The notes beneath the pieces were generated by a model, which was not told the DNA's origin, ran no database searches, and saw only the letters and a program-made list of their open reading frames with translations. From Dicyema japonicum (taxonomy: Eukaryota > Dicyemida > Rhombozoa > Dicyemidae), in NCBI GenBank assembly GCA_011109175.1, contig RDEW01000010.1, positions 62,001 to 126,000 of the forward strand: a DNA stretch of 64,000 nt. The letters run 5' to 3'. This document shows positions 1-11,900 of the stretch, piece by piece; position 1 is the first letter of the stretch, and the number at the start of each line of letters is the position of its first letter. The translations under genes and the position numbers were made by a program.

Positions 1-620
1 CAAGATTTTTTCTGGTAAAAATATCTTCAGAATCTCCCAAAAGCGAGCTTTTTTATGAATCTTCACTTTAAGCATCTGTTCAATCGATGTCAGCACACTT
101 TTTTCTTTGTTAATTTTCAATAAAAATCAAAAATATTTGTGTCTATGCACAACTTAAGAACCTCCACATCGTCGGACACAAAATCTATATCGTCCGCATA
201 AATTAGTCAAATAGACGTTCGTTTAGGTAACCCAATTATTTCCGACAATCACTCAAAGCAGCTTAAATAACAAAGAATTGGAGATAGTGAGTCACGTTGA
301 TGAGTACCAATATTCGTTGTGAAAGTTTCCGAATAACTTTTACCCACCTTCACCTTCAGACAAGTATCTTAAAGCAAAAATTGTGTAATTCATAGGCAGT
401 CTTCGTCAATAATGTTTTTGAGAACAACAAGTCGTTTATTTATACAGATAAATTCGAAAGCCTTTGACAAGTCAATTCCCAGAATTTATATCATTTTTCT
501 GTTCTTTTCGCATATAGCGGTGAGCCAACGATGACTTTAGACTACATCAGCGATCGATCTCCCCATCTAAAGCTACTTTGCGATAAATATAGATCAACCG
601 AACTTGATGTCTAACTCAGA
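1..620 (-). pseudogene. LINE reverse-transcriptase fragment (family B, APE-type)
   Basis: On the minus strand this reads as a degenerate reverse transcriptase. Visible pieces in order are SHRWLTAICEKNRKMI, then ILGIDLSKAF (RT motif A region), a motif-B relic THQRDSLSPILC (usual form TPQGDSLSPIL), and LIYADDIDFVSDD (motif C, YADD). It is interrupted by several stops and frameshifts. The SHRWLTAIC...DLSKAF stretch closely matches the plus-strand copy near 42,150-42,290, so both belong to one family. It continues off the left edge of the window. It is a dead copy. Confidence 0.75.
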
Positions 621-627
621 GTTATTA

Positions 628-1850
628 TTAGGGCGTTTTTTTGACTTTATAAATCAGAAATTTTAACCTAAAAAATTGACTTTATTGACATTAAAATTTC
701 AAAATTTTGACCTTTTTTGACTTTATGATAAATTTGTCTAGAATAAAAATTTTAATACAAAAAATAATCAAATTCTTTATTAAAATACAGAACGTTTTCA
801 GGTTTAAAATTTAGGTCTTTAGATAGTAATTTTCCAAATAAAGAAAAACTTATCTCAACAAATGATGTTCTTCAGATAGACACTACATTCCTATGCGGCC
901 TTCGGCCACTGTTTTTCAGGTAGAAACAACGTTCATCAAACAAAGTATGATTTTTCTATTGGAAATGAGGTATTTTTAGTGAACAAATTTAGATACGAGT
1001 TTTAAAGGATTATGGGACAGATCCATCGCTAAGGTTGAGCAGATTTGAATCTCTATATGAAGAGCTAAGTAAAATTACTCAAATTTTGTCAAACAACCGA
1101 ATAGAGGTTTATTTAATTTTTTATCACAGATAGCAATATCAGGAGAATTGAAAATAGTCAACATGACTCGAGTCAAGAAAATATAGACTTAAGAAATACA
1201 TTCTTTGATTAGAAACCAATTAGTGTTGATTTGATGATAGGTGACATGTCGTAAATTCTTTGATTTTTGATAAGAAATGACATGTGAAATGTAATCAGCA
1301 GTGGATGGGTAACCCGTGCGGGACGCGACATATTAAAAATATTTTATTGGGATCAGAAATTCTAGTAATGAGTGTACATACTTCTGTCCCGAATATCAGT
1401 TTCGTCAATCATAACAAAATTTTTTAGATCTATATATATGACAATTCTGTCAAGCTGCTTCTGACCATCTGCCCACACATGAATCGAGAAAATAAGTTAG
1501 TTTTTTTAGTATTGACACCTGTAAAATAGTAATAAAAATAATAAACCTGCTAATTTGATATGCTTCTTAGACGATCTATGTCAATAAAAATTGTTTTTTT
1601 TCGCAGTTAAAATGTCCCATTAATTACAAAAGAGATTTCCTTGTGAATGATAGAAAATTCATTGGGATATTTTCTAAACAACAGACTTATTCTTTTCAAT
1701 TTCATTCTTGGTTGAACGCGGCATCACAGTAAATAATTATAATTGATACCACGCTAGTATTTTATGTAAAACTTGAAAAAAATAAAAAATCAATAATATT
1801 TTTGACTTTATTGACCTAAAAAAATTAATTTTTTCACCAGTGAATTGTAT
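628..1850. other. AT-rich stretch without a recognisable gene
   Basis: No supported coding region. It contains repeated short motifs of the type GACTTTATTGACC followed by A-runs near 640-740 and again near 1,800-1,830. A related motif set lies at 24,780-24,900 in inverted orientation. These may be ends of an unclassified interspersed repeat, but I could not define termini or a target duplication. Confidence 0.4.
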
Positions 1851-3812
1851 AAACGTATCCGTGTTTTTACTCAATCCTTTACGCTTTATCCAGTTTTCCT
1901 TTTAGGCACCGTAGTGTACTGTTTGAAATGTGTTTTCCGCATAATTACGTCTTGTTCATCTCCCAATAACGAGTTTCTTTACTTTTCTCCAATGTTCATC
2001 CAGCTTGGATTTTTTTCTGACTAGTTCAGTCAATTCTGTTTTCTTCCACATTTACATTTGAGGAACCACTAGGCAAGTTTATTTAACATCACCTCCAATA
2101 GGCTTTTAAGAGCATTCATGTCTAAAGAAATGAAATCCGTCATCCGCATAAGCCACCACATCGATTTTTGCTTCATAGTATAGTTTTAGCTCTTTCAATG
2201 CAGCTTCCAAGTATTTGACAAATAGTATGGGAGATAACGGATCCCCTTGAGGTGTCCTGGATGTTGTTTCAAATGGTTTAGAGCATTGTCTCGTACCTTG
2301 ATCGATAGGTAAGTTTCTGATACCCCGACCATCAGGGTAGAAGATTCGTCAAGGAATTGTGTAAGGATATCCATCAATTTCTGATCGCGTTTTTGAATCT
2401 ATGAATAGTGGAACAACGCCATCTATGGCTCCACATTATGTCAGAAGTCGACTTTCCTTTTCGAAAATCGCTGTGGAACTCGGATAAAAATTGTTCCGTA
2501 CAAGACTTTGTAAAGTAATAATTGCAAGCACTTGCCGTATGCTGTTTATAAGAATTACTTGCCTGAGGTTCTCCACTTTTCCCTTAGCTTTGTTCTGTTT
2601 TGGACAGGGATCAGCATTTTTTGTCCAAAAGGTATTTGGTTGTTCGTTTTAAACATTCAATTGAAACGGTCCGCTATGAGGGTATGTAGGTTTTTCACTT
2701 CCATACTTTAGTAGCTCTGGTTCTAGCCCGTCTTGATCCCGGACTTTTGTTGTTTTTATGCTTAAAACAGGCTTGTCGCACTTCTGCGGGAGTTATTTCT
2801 ACCTCTAATTTCCTAGAATGAACAGTAAATGTTGCAATTCTGTTGCTGTCTGACTTAAACAATTTCCTGAAGTGATCGGAAATTAATTCTACAGCTTCTG
2901 CAGAGTCTGCTATCCGTCTGCCATTTTCGTCGTTCATGATTAGAGGTTGTCAGCTTTTGTGCCTACGGAGTAATCTGATCGCCTCATAGTACCTTCCAAT
3001 GTACTTCAGATCTCCAAGTGCCTTGATCTGTTCCTCAGTCTCGTTCCTTTACATAGTAGAAACGTATTTTCTGATTTTCTTCTTGATATTTGTTCTCTCA
3101 CGACTACGCTCCTCTTTGATATGCTTGTCTTCAGTGGTTAAGTATTGAAGCCAAATAGATTTTTGTTTCTTTACAAGGAGTGATATCTCTGTTGTCCCCC
3201 TTGGTGATGTGCTGACCATTTCTGTGTCTAGAAGCTGTTTGTCCGCTGCCCCTCGTATTGATTCTTGCAGTTGTTTCCAGAGTTTGGGGATTTGTTGATT
3301 TGTTTCCACACTGCTCAACTTCATGTCGAGGCATCTCCTTTTGTTGTAATGATAGTCCGTTTAGGTAAAGTTTTCTCCTGTTATGTGTATCGTGTGGCCC
3401 TTTGGTATTTATCTTCAATCCATCCACTGTGGGTGCGTACACGTTTATGATGGATAGTAAACTTTTAGATGGGTAGAGCTTGTTTATACAAATTCGGTCG
3501 TTTATGCTCCAATGGCCTCAGCTCTTTCTTTATCATAAATCCTTGGCCAAAGTGTCTGCTTCCACTTCGAAATGAAATGATAGACCAATAGTTCCTCTTC
3601 TAAACCATAGTGCAGTTTTGTTTCCTGAAAGCATCCAACTGTAACTTTGTATTTTATCAGATCGTCGCATAATGCTGTTCTTTTCCATGATTGTGTGAGC
3701 CCTCTGACATTAAATGTGAGTAGCGAGAAAAATGAATCCACGAGTTTCTTGTGCTTTTTAGACATATTGTAAAGAGCCACGTCACCAGCTCAACCAAAAA
3801 ACAGCTGGTCTA
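1850..3812 (-). mobile_element. Degenerate LINE, family B (APE endonuclease + RT), near full length
   Basis: Read on the minus strand it starts with MALYNMSKKHKKLVDSFF at 3780. An APE/EEP endonuclease N-terminus follows (LLTFNVRGL ... VGCFQETKL; the N and E of these motifs are catalytic in this fold). Next come an inter-domain region, an RT N-terminal part (KNNKSPGS, about 2700-2940), motif B (TPQGDPLSPILF, about 2230), motif C (AYADD, about 2150) and a C-terminal tail to about 1850 (EHWRKVKKL...). Frames change repeatedly, so it is inactive. A leader motif ggttgagctggtgacg lies just upstream of the start at 3779-3795 and recurs in another copy (29,069-29,084). Confidence 0.8.
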
Positions 3813-5240
3813 TGTGAAAGGATTTCAGCTTTCATATTTCTTTCTTGTGCAGGACCAAATGCCCACGTTTCAGTACTTTGACTTGTATTAACATCGAGCT
3901 CTTTACGGCAAACCAAATTTTCTACATTGCTACGTTTACTAAAGTTTTCCTCCTTATGTCTTCGTTGTCACCGAGAAGGGAGCCCGCTTTTTGGTTTTAC
4001 GCCAATACTCCCCCGTCCTCGCCTTCTCCCTTCTGAATTCCGTTACTTCAGTTTTGTGGATTTACAGTTAAGAACCATTTGGCCAATCTGCCCAGAATTT
4101 CCTTCAATAAAACAGTGAATGCTTCACTGTCATTTGAAATTAAGTCCACGTCATCTGCGTATGCTATTGTGCTCTTCTTCTCTTCAAGGAGCAGCTCCAG
4201 GGCTGCCTGATTAAAAACAAAATAGGGGATAGTGGATCTCATTGGGGGTTACCAATATTGTCTCGAATTGTCTTGAGCAGGTTCCTCTGATCTTCACATT
4301 CAGATAAGTGTCCGTTAGGAGTGTCGTAATCAGTCTAACTGTGGAACTATCAAGGAAGCATTCAAGGACTTTTGACAATTTCCACTAATTAAACGAGTCT
4401 AAAGCTGATCTAAAAATGGACCATTCCGGACTTCTACTTGGGACTCCACACGACATCCGAGGTACCCTTACAGAATCTGATATAGTAAAAAGATAGATAT
4501 GAGTCTAACAACTCTCCATTCTCTATTGGATTATATTTTCAAATATTTTTCGAAGCAAAATAACTGATCTGAGGTTTTTTTCAGCCATTGGTTTGTGAGC
4601 CTTCTGAACAGATATCATGGTCCCCTCTCCGGGGTGCTGCCGGTTCTGTACATTCCGTTTAAGATGCGAGCGATGCTTTGATGCAGTTTTTTGTGTTCCA
4701 TATTTTAAGAATTGGCCATTGAGACCGTTCGGGTACGGATTATTGTCATTTTTTAATTTTGAGCTTACTAACTGTAATTCTTGTGGAATTATTTCCTCTT
4801 GAAGTTCGCCCCCTTCTGAAGCAGTTCCAATGCTACCGTGATCGTTCGATTTAAATAAATTTTCGAAGTGGTCAGCAATAATTTCCGCCACTTCCAATTT
4901 ATCCACAAATTGTCTCCCTTGCAAAGTTACTGACTGTTTTAATACTTTGAATCTAATTTGTCTAAAGATCATAGAACCTTCCGTTGTCCTTGAAGCTTTC
5001 AATTACTTTAATCTGGTCGATTATCTAATTCTTTGTTCTCAAACGTACGGCTTTTCTTATTTTTTTGTTATTTACTCCTTTGTCTTTTGTGTGTTGGTCA
5101 TCTGTGTCTAGGTACTGTATCCATATTTTCTGTTCTACAAATCTGGAACGGTAAGTCCATCAATATCCCTCGGGCTCTGTCTAGGTATTCTCTGAACTCC
5201 TAGCCTATATTGACACTAAAATTATAAATCGAAATTTTAT
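3813..5240 (-). mobile_element. Degenerate LINE, family B, second copy (RT part)
   Basis: Minus-strand homologue of the neighbouring copy. It runs from the inter-domain region (about 5240-4520; LFKSNDHGSIG, then KLKNDNNPYPNGLNG, the counterpart of the KNNKSPGS motif) through RT motif C (STIAYADDVDLISND, about 4160) to RLAKWFLTVNP (about 4060) and a thumb/C-terminal piece GSLLGDNEDIRRKTL near 3960. It ends directly against the start of the other copy at about 3812, so two elements lie head to tail. Multiple frame breaks; no intact protein. Confidence 0.75.
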
Positions 5241-5336
5241 TATTTCTAATAAATTAATTAAATTAAATTAATATTTAAACTTAAAAGGCGGTCAATTTAA
5301 TTGAACTTCAAGTAATTTATGTTGTTTATTTGTTAG

Positions 5337-8300
5337 ATGCGGGGGACTGTCAAATATCTAGAAATAGAAAATTTCAAATCTTTTAAAGGAAAAAATTTCA
5401 TTGGTCCGTTTAAAAACTTTACAGCCATAATTGGTCCGAATGGTTCAGGAAAATCAAATTTAATGGATGCAATCAGTTTTGTACTAGGTGAACGAGCATC
5501 CACTCTTCGTGTGAGAAAATTGAGTGTACAATTATATGTAACTCATAGGAACTGATTCACGGTGCACAAATATCTTGTCCAGTTTCTAATCGTTCCTCGG
5601 TCAGAATGATGTTTGACTATGACAGCGTAGAGACTCTCTTTGAGCGAACAATAGTGGAGAACTCCTCTTACTACAAGATAAATGAAAATTCCGTTTCTTG
5701 GATAATATATTCCGATACTCTTTTTCAGGTCGGAATTCCACCCAAAAATAAGAACTTTTTGGTTTTCCAAGGGAGTGTAGAGAGTATAGCAATGAAAAGT
5801 GCTAAGGAAAGGACTGAGATATTCGAGAATATAAGCGGGTAAGTCAGTATAATAAAAAAAGTTCCCGAGAATTGAAAGACAGCTACGAGTCAGCAAAACT
5901 AACAATGGTGAAGGCAAATCAGGAAGCACAAACTCATTATTTGAAGAAACAACTGATTACTGGTGAACGTAGAGATGCCATTATGAAAAAAGGGGAAAAT
6001 GAACGCTATAGACAACTCTTATATGATCACGTGGCACTTTGTTTTTAATATTTAGGATTTAAAGAGAGTTCAAATCCATTTGCTCAGACTTTATATTAAC
6101 GAAAGATCTATTCAGGAGTTAGATGGTGAGTTTGCTGAAAGAAATGCAAAGCTGGAAAATATTACACATGAAATAGCTCAGGCTGAAGAATTGATTTTGT
6201 CTAAAAAGAAAGATTATGCTAAACTTGGAAGAGATGTTGATAAGATCGAGCAAAATAGGAGAGAATTGGTGAATTATTAATTTATTGGTTGAAGAAGTTG
6301 GATTTACAAAAGTTGAGACCCGAATTTCTTCAATCGAACGAACAGAGCAATCATATGGAGAAAAAATTGGAGATGGCTCAGTTTGATTGGTTAATTTTAT
6401 TGAAGGAAAAATCTGAAAGCTGCGGAAACACAAGAGAGAACTAATCGAGATGAAATTTTTGGATTAGAAGAGGCTTTGAGAAATGTGGATTTGGCCCGCC
6501 AAAACTGGAAAGATTGTTTGCTCGAAAAGGGCTTTGATTTGGAGGATTCACAGATGAAGGAATACAGGAGATTACGGAAACAGGCAGATCGAGAAACTTC
6601 AGATATTTGTAGACAACAAGAGTCTGTGATGATAGAACAGAGGATGAACGAGGCTGCTTTATTAGAATTTACTAACCGAAAAAATGACATTGAGCATCGA
6701 CTTGAGCAAAAAAAGGGGTCACTTAACAACAACATTGCTCGTATTGAAAAATTAAACGAATTCTTGGAGTTTATGTACTTTATATTTGTTTAGAACATCC
6801 AGAAAACTTTTGGAGGACGAGAAAAGGAAACTAGTCGAACTATCCACTTTTATTGAATGTGTTCAGTCTAATATTACGAAAATTAAAGGAGAAATGGCAA
6901 ATATTGACGATGAAATAAGTCAGGCTAATGTAAGTCTATTATTCGAGCATAGACTGAATTTAATGATTCTTCCAATTTACGGAAACGTACAGAAATCGTA
7001 CAAAATTTAAAGAAACAGTTTCACGTAGTTGTAAGAGTTATTTTGACACAACAGTATGGGAGAATAGCGGATTTATGTCAAGCCACACATAAACGTTACC
7101 AACTCTCCGTCACCAAGGTTTTTGGGGGGCATATGGACTCTATCGTATGTGACACAATGCAGACTGCACGAGACTGCATTGTATATCTGAAAGAGACAAT
7201 GCTTGGACCAGAGACGTTTATTCCTCTCGATTCTGTGACGACAGAACAAATCAACGAAAAATTAAGGTTTCGCTTTTATTTAATAGTAGGGACATTAAGA
7301 GCCCCAAAAATGTTAAATTATTATTTGATGTTCTCCGATTCAGCCCTTCAGAGTTGAGAAAGGCAATTATTTTTGTCTGTGGAAATACTTTGGTATGTGA
7401 AACAACGGAAGATGCTAGAACGGTAGCTTTTGATCTTGGGGATCGAAAGAAGGCTGTATCGTTGGATGGAACTCTTTATCAAAAGTCGGGGTTTATTTCT
7501 GGAGGAGCCAGGTTCGTAAAACGTCTCATTGAAGCAATTTAAGAGCAAAGGTGAGGAGATGGGATGAGAGGGAACTCACAAGGCTTAGAGAGAAGAGAGC
7601 CAAACTTACAGAAGACTTGAATTTACAAATATCTGAAAATCAAAAGGAACTTTACCTTTATAACTTGCGGATGCAAATCCATGGATTGGAAACTAGAATT
7701 AAATTCTCCCTTACTGAGAAAGATACCATGGTACTTGTTTTTATCACTGAAGGAGAACAAACTTATCCATCACAATAAAGTAGATTTAACTTCACTAGAG
7801 TGTGAATTGAACAGCTTAAAGGTGTTTTTATATTAATTCAGCCTGCTTTGAATGATCTACAGGGTCGTGTTGATTCTAGTAAAGAAGTATTGGTGAATCT
7901 TCAAAGGAGGAAAAACGAGATTGACGATAGAGTATTCTCCAACTTTTGTCTTAACTTAGGGATTGAAAACATTCGGTTATATTTATAGTGATTGCAGACA
8001 ATTTGAGGAGGAAGAACTTGTGGCGTATAAAGAGAGAATGGCAAAAAATGTGGAATTTGATAACCAAAGAGTCGCATCTTAAATCAACTTGAATGTGGGA
8101 AAGCAAGGGATACAAAAGGTTATTGCATGATTAATGTAGATAATATTACAAAATGGAGAAGAATTGCAGCAGACAATCAGTCGGAATTAGATGAACTAAA
8201 AATGAAAGAGAGTGAACTGGCAAAGGTTTGTAAATTATGTTATTGTAGACGCTTGATGATATTGAAAAGAATATTGATGGTCTTGGAGTTGTAAAAAATA

Positions 8301-9459
8301 AAACTATTTCTGACATGGAAGCTCTTGATTGCGAAATTATAAATCTCTCAAGGACTAAGGACCAATTTAAGAGTGATTTGGATGAACTGCAAAGGATGAC
8401 CATCAATGCGGAGAATAGTTGTGATCAGAAACGATACGATCGACATTCCTTAATAAAGTCATGCAAACATGCAAGAATTGAGATTCCTTTGGTTAGTGGA
8501 AGTATTGATGATTTTACCTCTGTTCCAATCGATGACTCACAGCCTTCTTCACTCAACACATTTATAACTCCTGAAGTACTTGCCATATACGAACGAGAAA
8601 GAAAAATTGTAATTGACTATTCGTCATTAACTGAGGAACTAAAAGCAGTTACTGTTAATTCAGAGGATGATGTGGTTGACAAACTGCAAACGGAATTAGA
8701 TGAACTTGCTTCCAAGTTGGATAGTTTCGTTAATCCGAATATGAGGGCAGGAGAACGGTTTTAGTGGTACTTATTAATAGACTGGATGAACTGAGTGAAC
8801 GCTTTGTTGCGGCTGTATCTGAATTCGATAATGCAAATGATAAGACACAAAAGGCTAGGGAAGAGTTTGAAAAAATAAAAAAGAAACGACTAGAGTTGTT
8901 TCAGACTTTCTTTTCTCACGTGTCAGCTGTTATCGATACTATTTATAAAGTACTAGTTTGACAAATTGAAGGAACTTTCAGGGAATATTGGTGCCCAGGC
9001 AATATTAAGCCCAAAGAACACAAAGGAGCCTTACCTTGAAGGAATCAGTTTTAATTGTGTCGCCCCTGGTAAACGATACAGAGCAATAGACAATATGTCT
9101 GGTGGAGAGAAAACTCTCGCTGCCTTAGCTTTATTGTTCTCAATGCATTGCTATAAACCCTCTCCATTCTTTGTGCTTGATGAAATAGATTCTGCCCTCG
9201 ATAATACTAATATGAATAAAGTTTAGCCTTACTATAATTTTAGTTGGCTTCTTATATTCGCAAACAATCCCTTGATAGTTTTCAATGTATTGTAATCTCC
9301 CTTAAGGAAGAGATGTACAATCGTGCAGATTCTTTGATTGGAATTTATCCTCAGGTCACTAAAAGTCATGATTCTTAGACGAGTGAAATATGTATGCGAA
9401 GTAACTTACTCACTCTTGACCTAACATCATATAGGGATGACTTTGTTGATGATAATTAG
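5337..9459 (+). CDS. SMC1: Structural maintenance of chromosomes protein 1 (cohesin ATPase subunit)
   Basis: Cohesin core subunit that pairs with SMC3 to hold sister chromatids together in the nucleus. The N-terminal ATPase half has [11 protein letters not shown] and Walker [10 protein letters not shown]. Long coiled coils flank the hinge ([24 protein letters not shown] ... FISGGA). The C-terminal half has the ABC signature MSGGEKT, Walker B FFVLDEID and ALDNTN. Introns read from frame and homology: 5526-5548, 5839-5861, 6031-6055, 6269-6294, 6381-6405, 6769-6793, 6930-6952, 7031-7054, 7267-7289, 7512-7534, 7731-7752, 7822-7841, 7976-7997, 8119-8139, 8226-8248, 8758-8780, 8950-8971, 9221-9243, 9355-9378; all are 20-26 nt and GT...AG. 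Frame also needs either a 20-nt intron at 8050-8069 or one extra base there. The protein is about 1,220 residues, like animal SMC1. Start is the ATG giving [15 protein letters not shown]. Confidence 0.96.
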
Positions 9460-9538
9460 TTTGTTTTTCCTAAATGTTGGATTTCTGAATATTAATAAAT
9501 ATTATTGTAAGATTATAGTTTTTTATTAATTTGTCTCA

Positions 9539-10323
9539 TCAGATGATGAATCTGAGTTTTGCACTAAAAATACCATAAAATTTTTCTTTGAGATATCCCA
9601 CTTGATTTGACTGAGGAAATGAGAATTCAGATAATTTTCCGTTTTTTATTTTTCCATTCCGGTATCCTGCATTCATCTTTTTCTGTCGAGCTCTTGCATT
9701 TTGAAACCAAACCTTTAAATTTAAGTTTAAAGTCGACCTGAGATACCCTTTTTTGAAGGTTTACCTCCTGCGAAATCCTTTCCAGTTCCTGACTGTCTGG
9801 ATTTGGGTCGTGTTCAAAGTAGTATTGGAGCGTTTGGATTTGATCCTCAGAAAATGTGGTTCTGATCCGTTTATGTCTATTTCTAATATCTTGTTGTTAT
9901 CATGTAAATTACAATGACTGGAACCATTTTCTTCAAAATAGTCACTTTTACACAGGACTTTGTTATCTTTGAAATAATACTCCTCCCCCGTTGATAGTTG
10001 TCTTTTACATATCTCACAGGAAAAGCAAGCCAAATGGTAAAGGTTATCTTCAGCCTTGCGGACCCAATCTCCCGCTTGTAGTTCCCGTCCACATTTTGAA
10101 CACTTTTGAACTTCAAATCTAAAATAATGTAAGCATATTACAATTTGTAGTAATCATCCCAACAGTAAATTTTATTATTTGTAATGTAACATTTGGTAGA
10201 GTTTTCAAGTGAACGTTTGCACTTGTGACAGCACAGACAACTCCCATGCCAATATTCATAATTGACTTTCATTTTGTAATTTTCCATAATAAATTGTCCA
10301 CATCCCTTGCAGATGTTTTCCAT
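9539..10323 (-). CDS. LIM-homeodomain transcription factor, Lhx6/8-Arrowhead-like
   Basis: Nuclear transcription factor of 237 residues in four exons. Introns at 10119-10141 (23 nt), 9890-9912 (23) and 9713-9737 (25) restore one continuous frame. LIM1 spans residues ~4-61 (CKGCGQF ... WHGSCLCCHKC ... YCWDDYYKL). LIM2 follows directly (CSKCGREL ... GDWVR ... YHLACFSCEICKRQLSTG ... CKSDYFE). The homeodomain starts KRIRTTFSEDQIQTLQ, continues NPDSQELERIS and ends QVWFQNARARQKK with the invariant WFQN recognition helix. NPD and LERI residues resemble the Arrowhead/Lhx6/8 group; subgroup is inference. Only about 45 residues follow the homeodomain, so it is compact. An in-frame ATG at 10395 would add 24 residues, but the start at 10323, just before LIM1, fits better. 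Convergent with SMC1. Confidence 0.93.
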
Positions 10324-11900
10324 ATAATTAATTATGCATCCACGTCCGAAACAAAAATGTGAAAATATCGTTAATAAATAGCCAAATGACGCCAATAATT
10401 ATGATACTAACAAGTGCATTGTTATTGTTTATATATTAATTAACACATTCACATCTAACAAATACTATGTAATTAAATTATCATTGTTAGCATGTCGTTA
10501 TTTACTACAGGTTAAGTCAAATTACTGCACTACTATTTAAACTGCCAAGTGTTGAGGGCGACACATGTTCACACAATAGACTGTCTGTATTCTTGAAATA
10601 TTTATTCAATCCAATAATAAATCCACTTTCTTTAGTTTAACACATTGGAATAATATACGTCTGACTTTTAGACATAAATAGTGGGCATGGAATACCATTA
10701 GAAAATACAAAAGATCCGTAGGTATATCTGGGGTGGCACTTATTTTTTCTTGAAAAATTGAGAAAACAAAAAAACTTGTCCAATTCTCCATTAAGTGCTA
10801 CAGAATGAGAAAACCCCTAAGAAAATTGTCGAATTCCCTAAGAAAATTGTCGAATTGTTATTTCTTATTATTTATTGCCAAAAATCACTGGGGTTATGAC
10901 AAGGAAGAAAGCAGAAAGGAATCTTTCGAATAAACAGTGTGTGAATCGAACCCACAGCCAATCGTCACAGCAATAACCACTATGTTACCTTTTCTAAAGA
11001 AATGTAGAATTTTGACAGCTTCTCTTCCATTTCGACTGAACCCAATGTTTTTTTTCAACTTAACTCTTTATTTGAATTCTCGATTAGAGTACGCACATAT
11101 ATTGACAGTCCATCTATAGCTTACATAAATTGCTAGGAAATCATACCATATTAGTATTCTATACCCATACTCTCTAAGGACCACTGACTAAATGCTCGTA
11201 TATGGCCCTCCACAATAAGCATGTAATGGCCGTAGAATTGTCTCACGATTTAGATTTTATGTTGATTTAAGTGTTTGTGATATAATGAAACACAGCAAAT
11301 CTACTTATAAAATTTCATCTTCCAAGTATCCTATTTCTCACGATTCCATTAATGAGAATAAAAACGATCCGATTAAACGTGTACAATCCGACCCCTGTTT
11401 AAGGTAAACCATGCCATTGATAAAGTTATCATTATGTAAGTAAACACTAGTTAAATAATACGAAGTTTTCTAATCAAACCCACCAATCTGGGTGAGTAAT
11501 CAAAGATTTATTAAAAATCATGAAAATTACCATATATTATTCATTTTATGCCACATGGCACTAAAGTTAGTGTGGTGCTATGTGGCTACATGAATTGAAG
11601 ATTATTTGTTTGATTCTTCTGTTCCTCCTCTTCCTTTTTGTCTCCAAAGATCTTGAATTGTTAGCGTGCATCATGTGGTTCACCATCTCTGGTGGCGCCA
11701 GATATATTCCTAAATTATATCCAAAAAGAACCATTAGTCAACAACCATCCAGAGGAGTTCCCTCCGGACGACACTTCCTTCAAGTCCGAGCATGCGAAGA
11801 CTGCTGAGGGAGGCCAGGATCCTGAATTTTTTTCATTCTGGCTATGACGGTGTTTTTGGTTTAATAAATTTAAATTTAAAATTTTATGAAATCAAATTTA
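10324..11900. other. Intergenic, no supported gene
   Basis: Between the LIM-homeobox gene and the next LINE I see no coding region with homology. Contents: a tRNA-like segment on the minus strand (10,936-10,993) and a 21-bp direct tandem duplication at 10,815-10,856. A short repeated AT-rich phrase lies near 11,865-11,912. Reading frames here look like random open frames. Confidence 0.5.
10936..10993 (-). other. tRNA-like segment (possible SINE internal promoter)
   Basis: On the minus strand the phrase ggtaacatagtggttattg resembles a tRNA D-arm/A box, and about 30 nt later gggttcgattcacac matches a T-arm/B box. The T stem has one mismatch and no 7-bp acceptor stem can be drawn around it, so this is unlikely to be a working tRNA. 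It is better read as a tRNA-derived SINE head or a decayed tRNA gene. Based on motif matching only. Confidence 0.35.

Noticed and set aside
5543-5929. Minus-strand 128-codon open frame across the SMC1 start
   Set aside because: It overlaps conserved SMC1 exons antisense and has no domain.
11580-11807. Small membrane protein frame (IICLILLFLLFLFVS)
   Set aside because: One hydrophobic run in an AT-rich frame, no homology, no plausible neighbouring exons.
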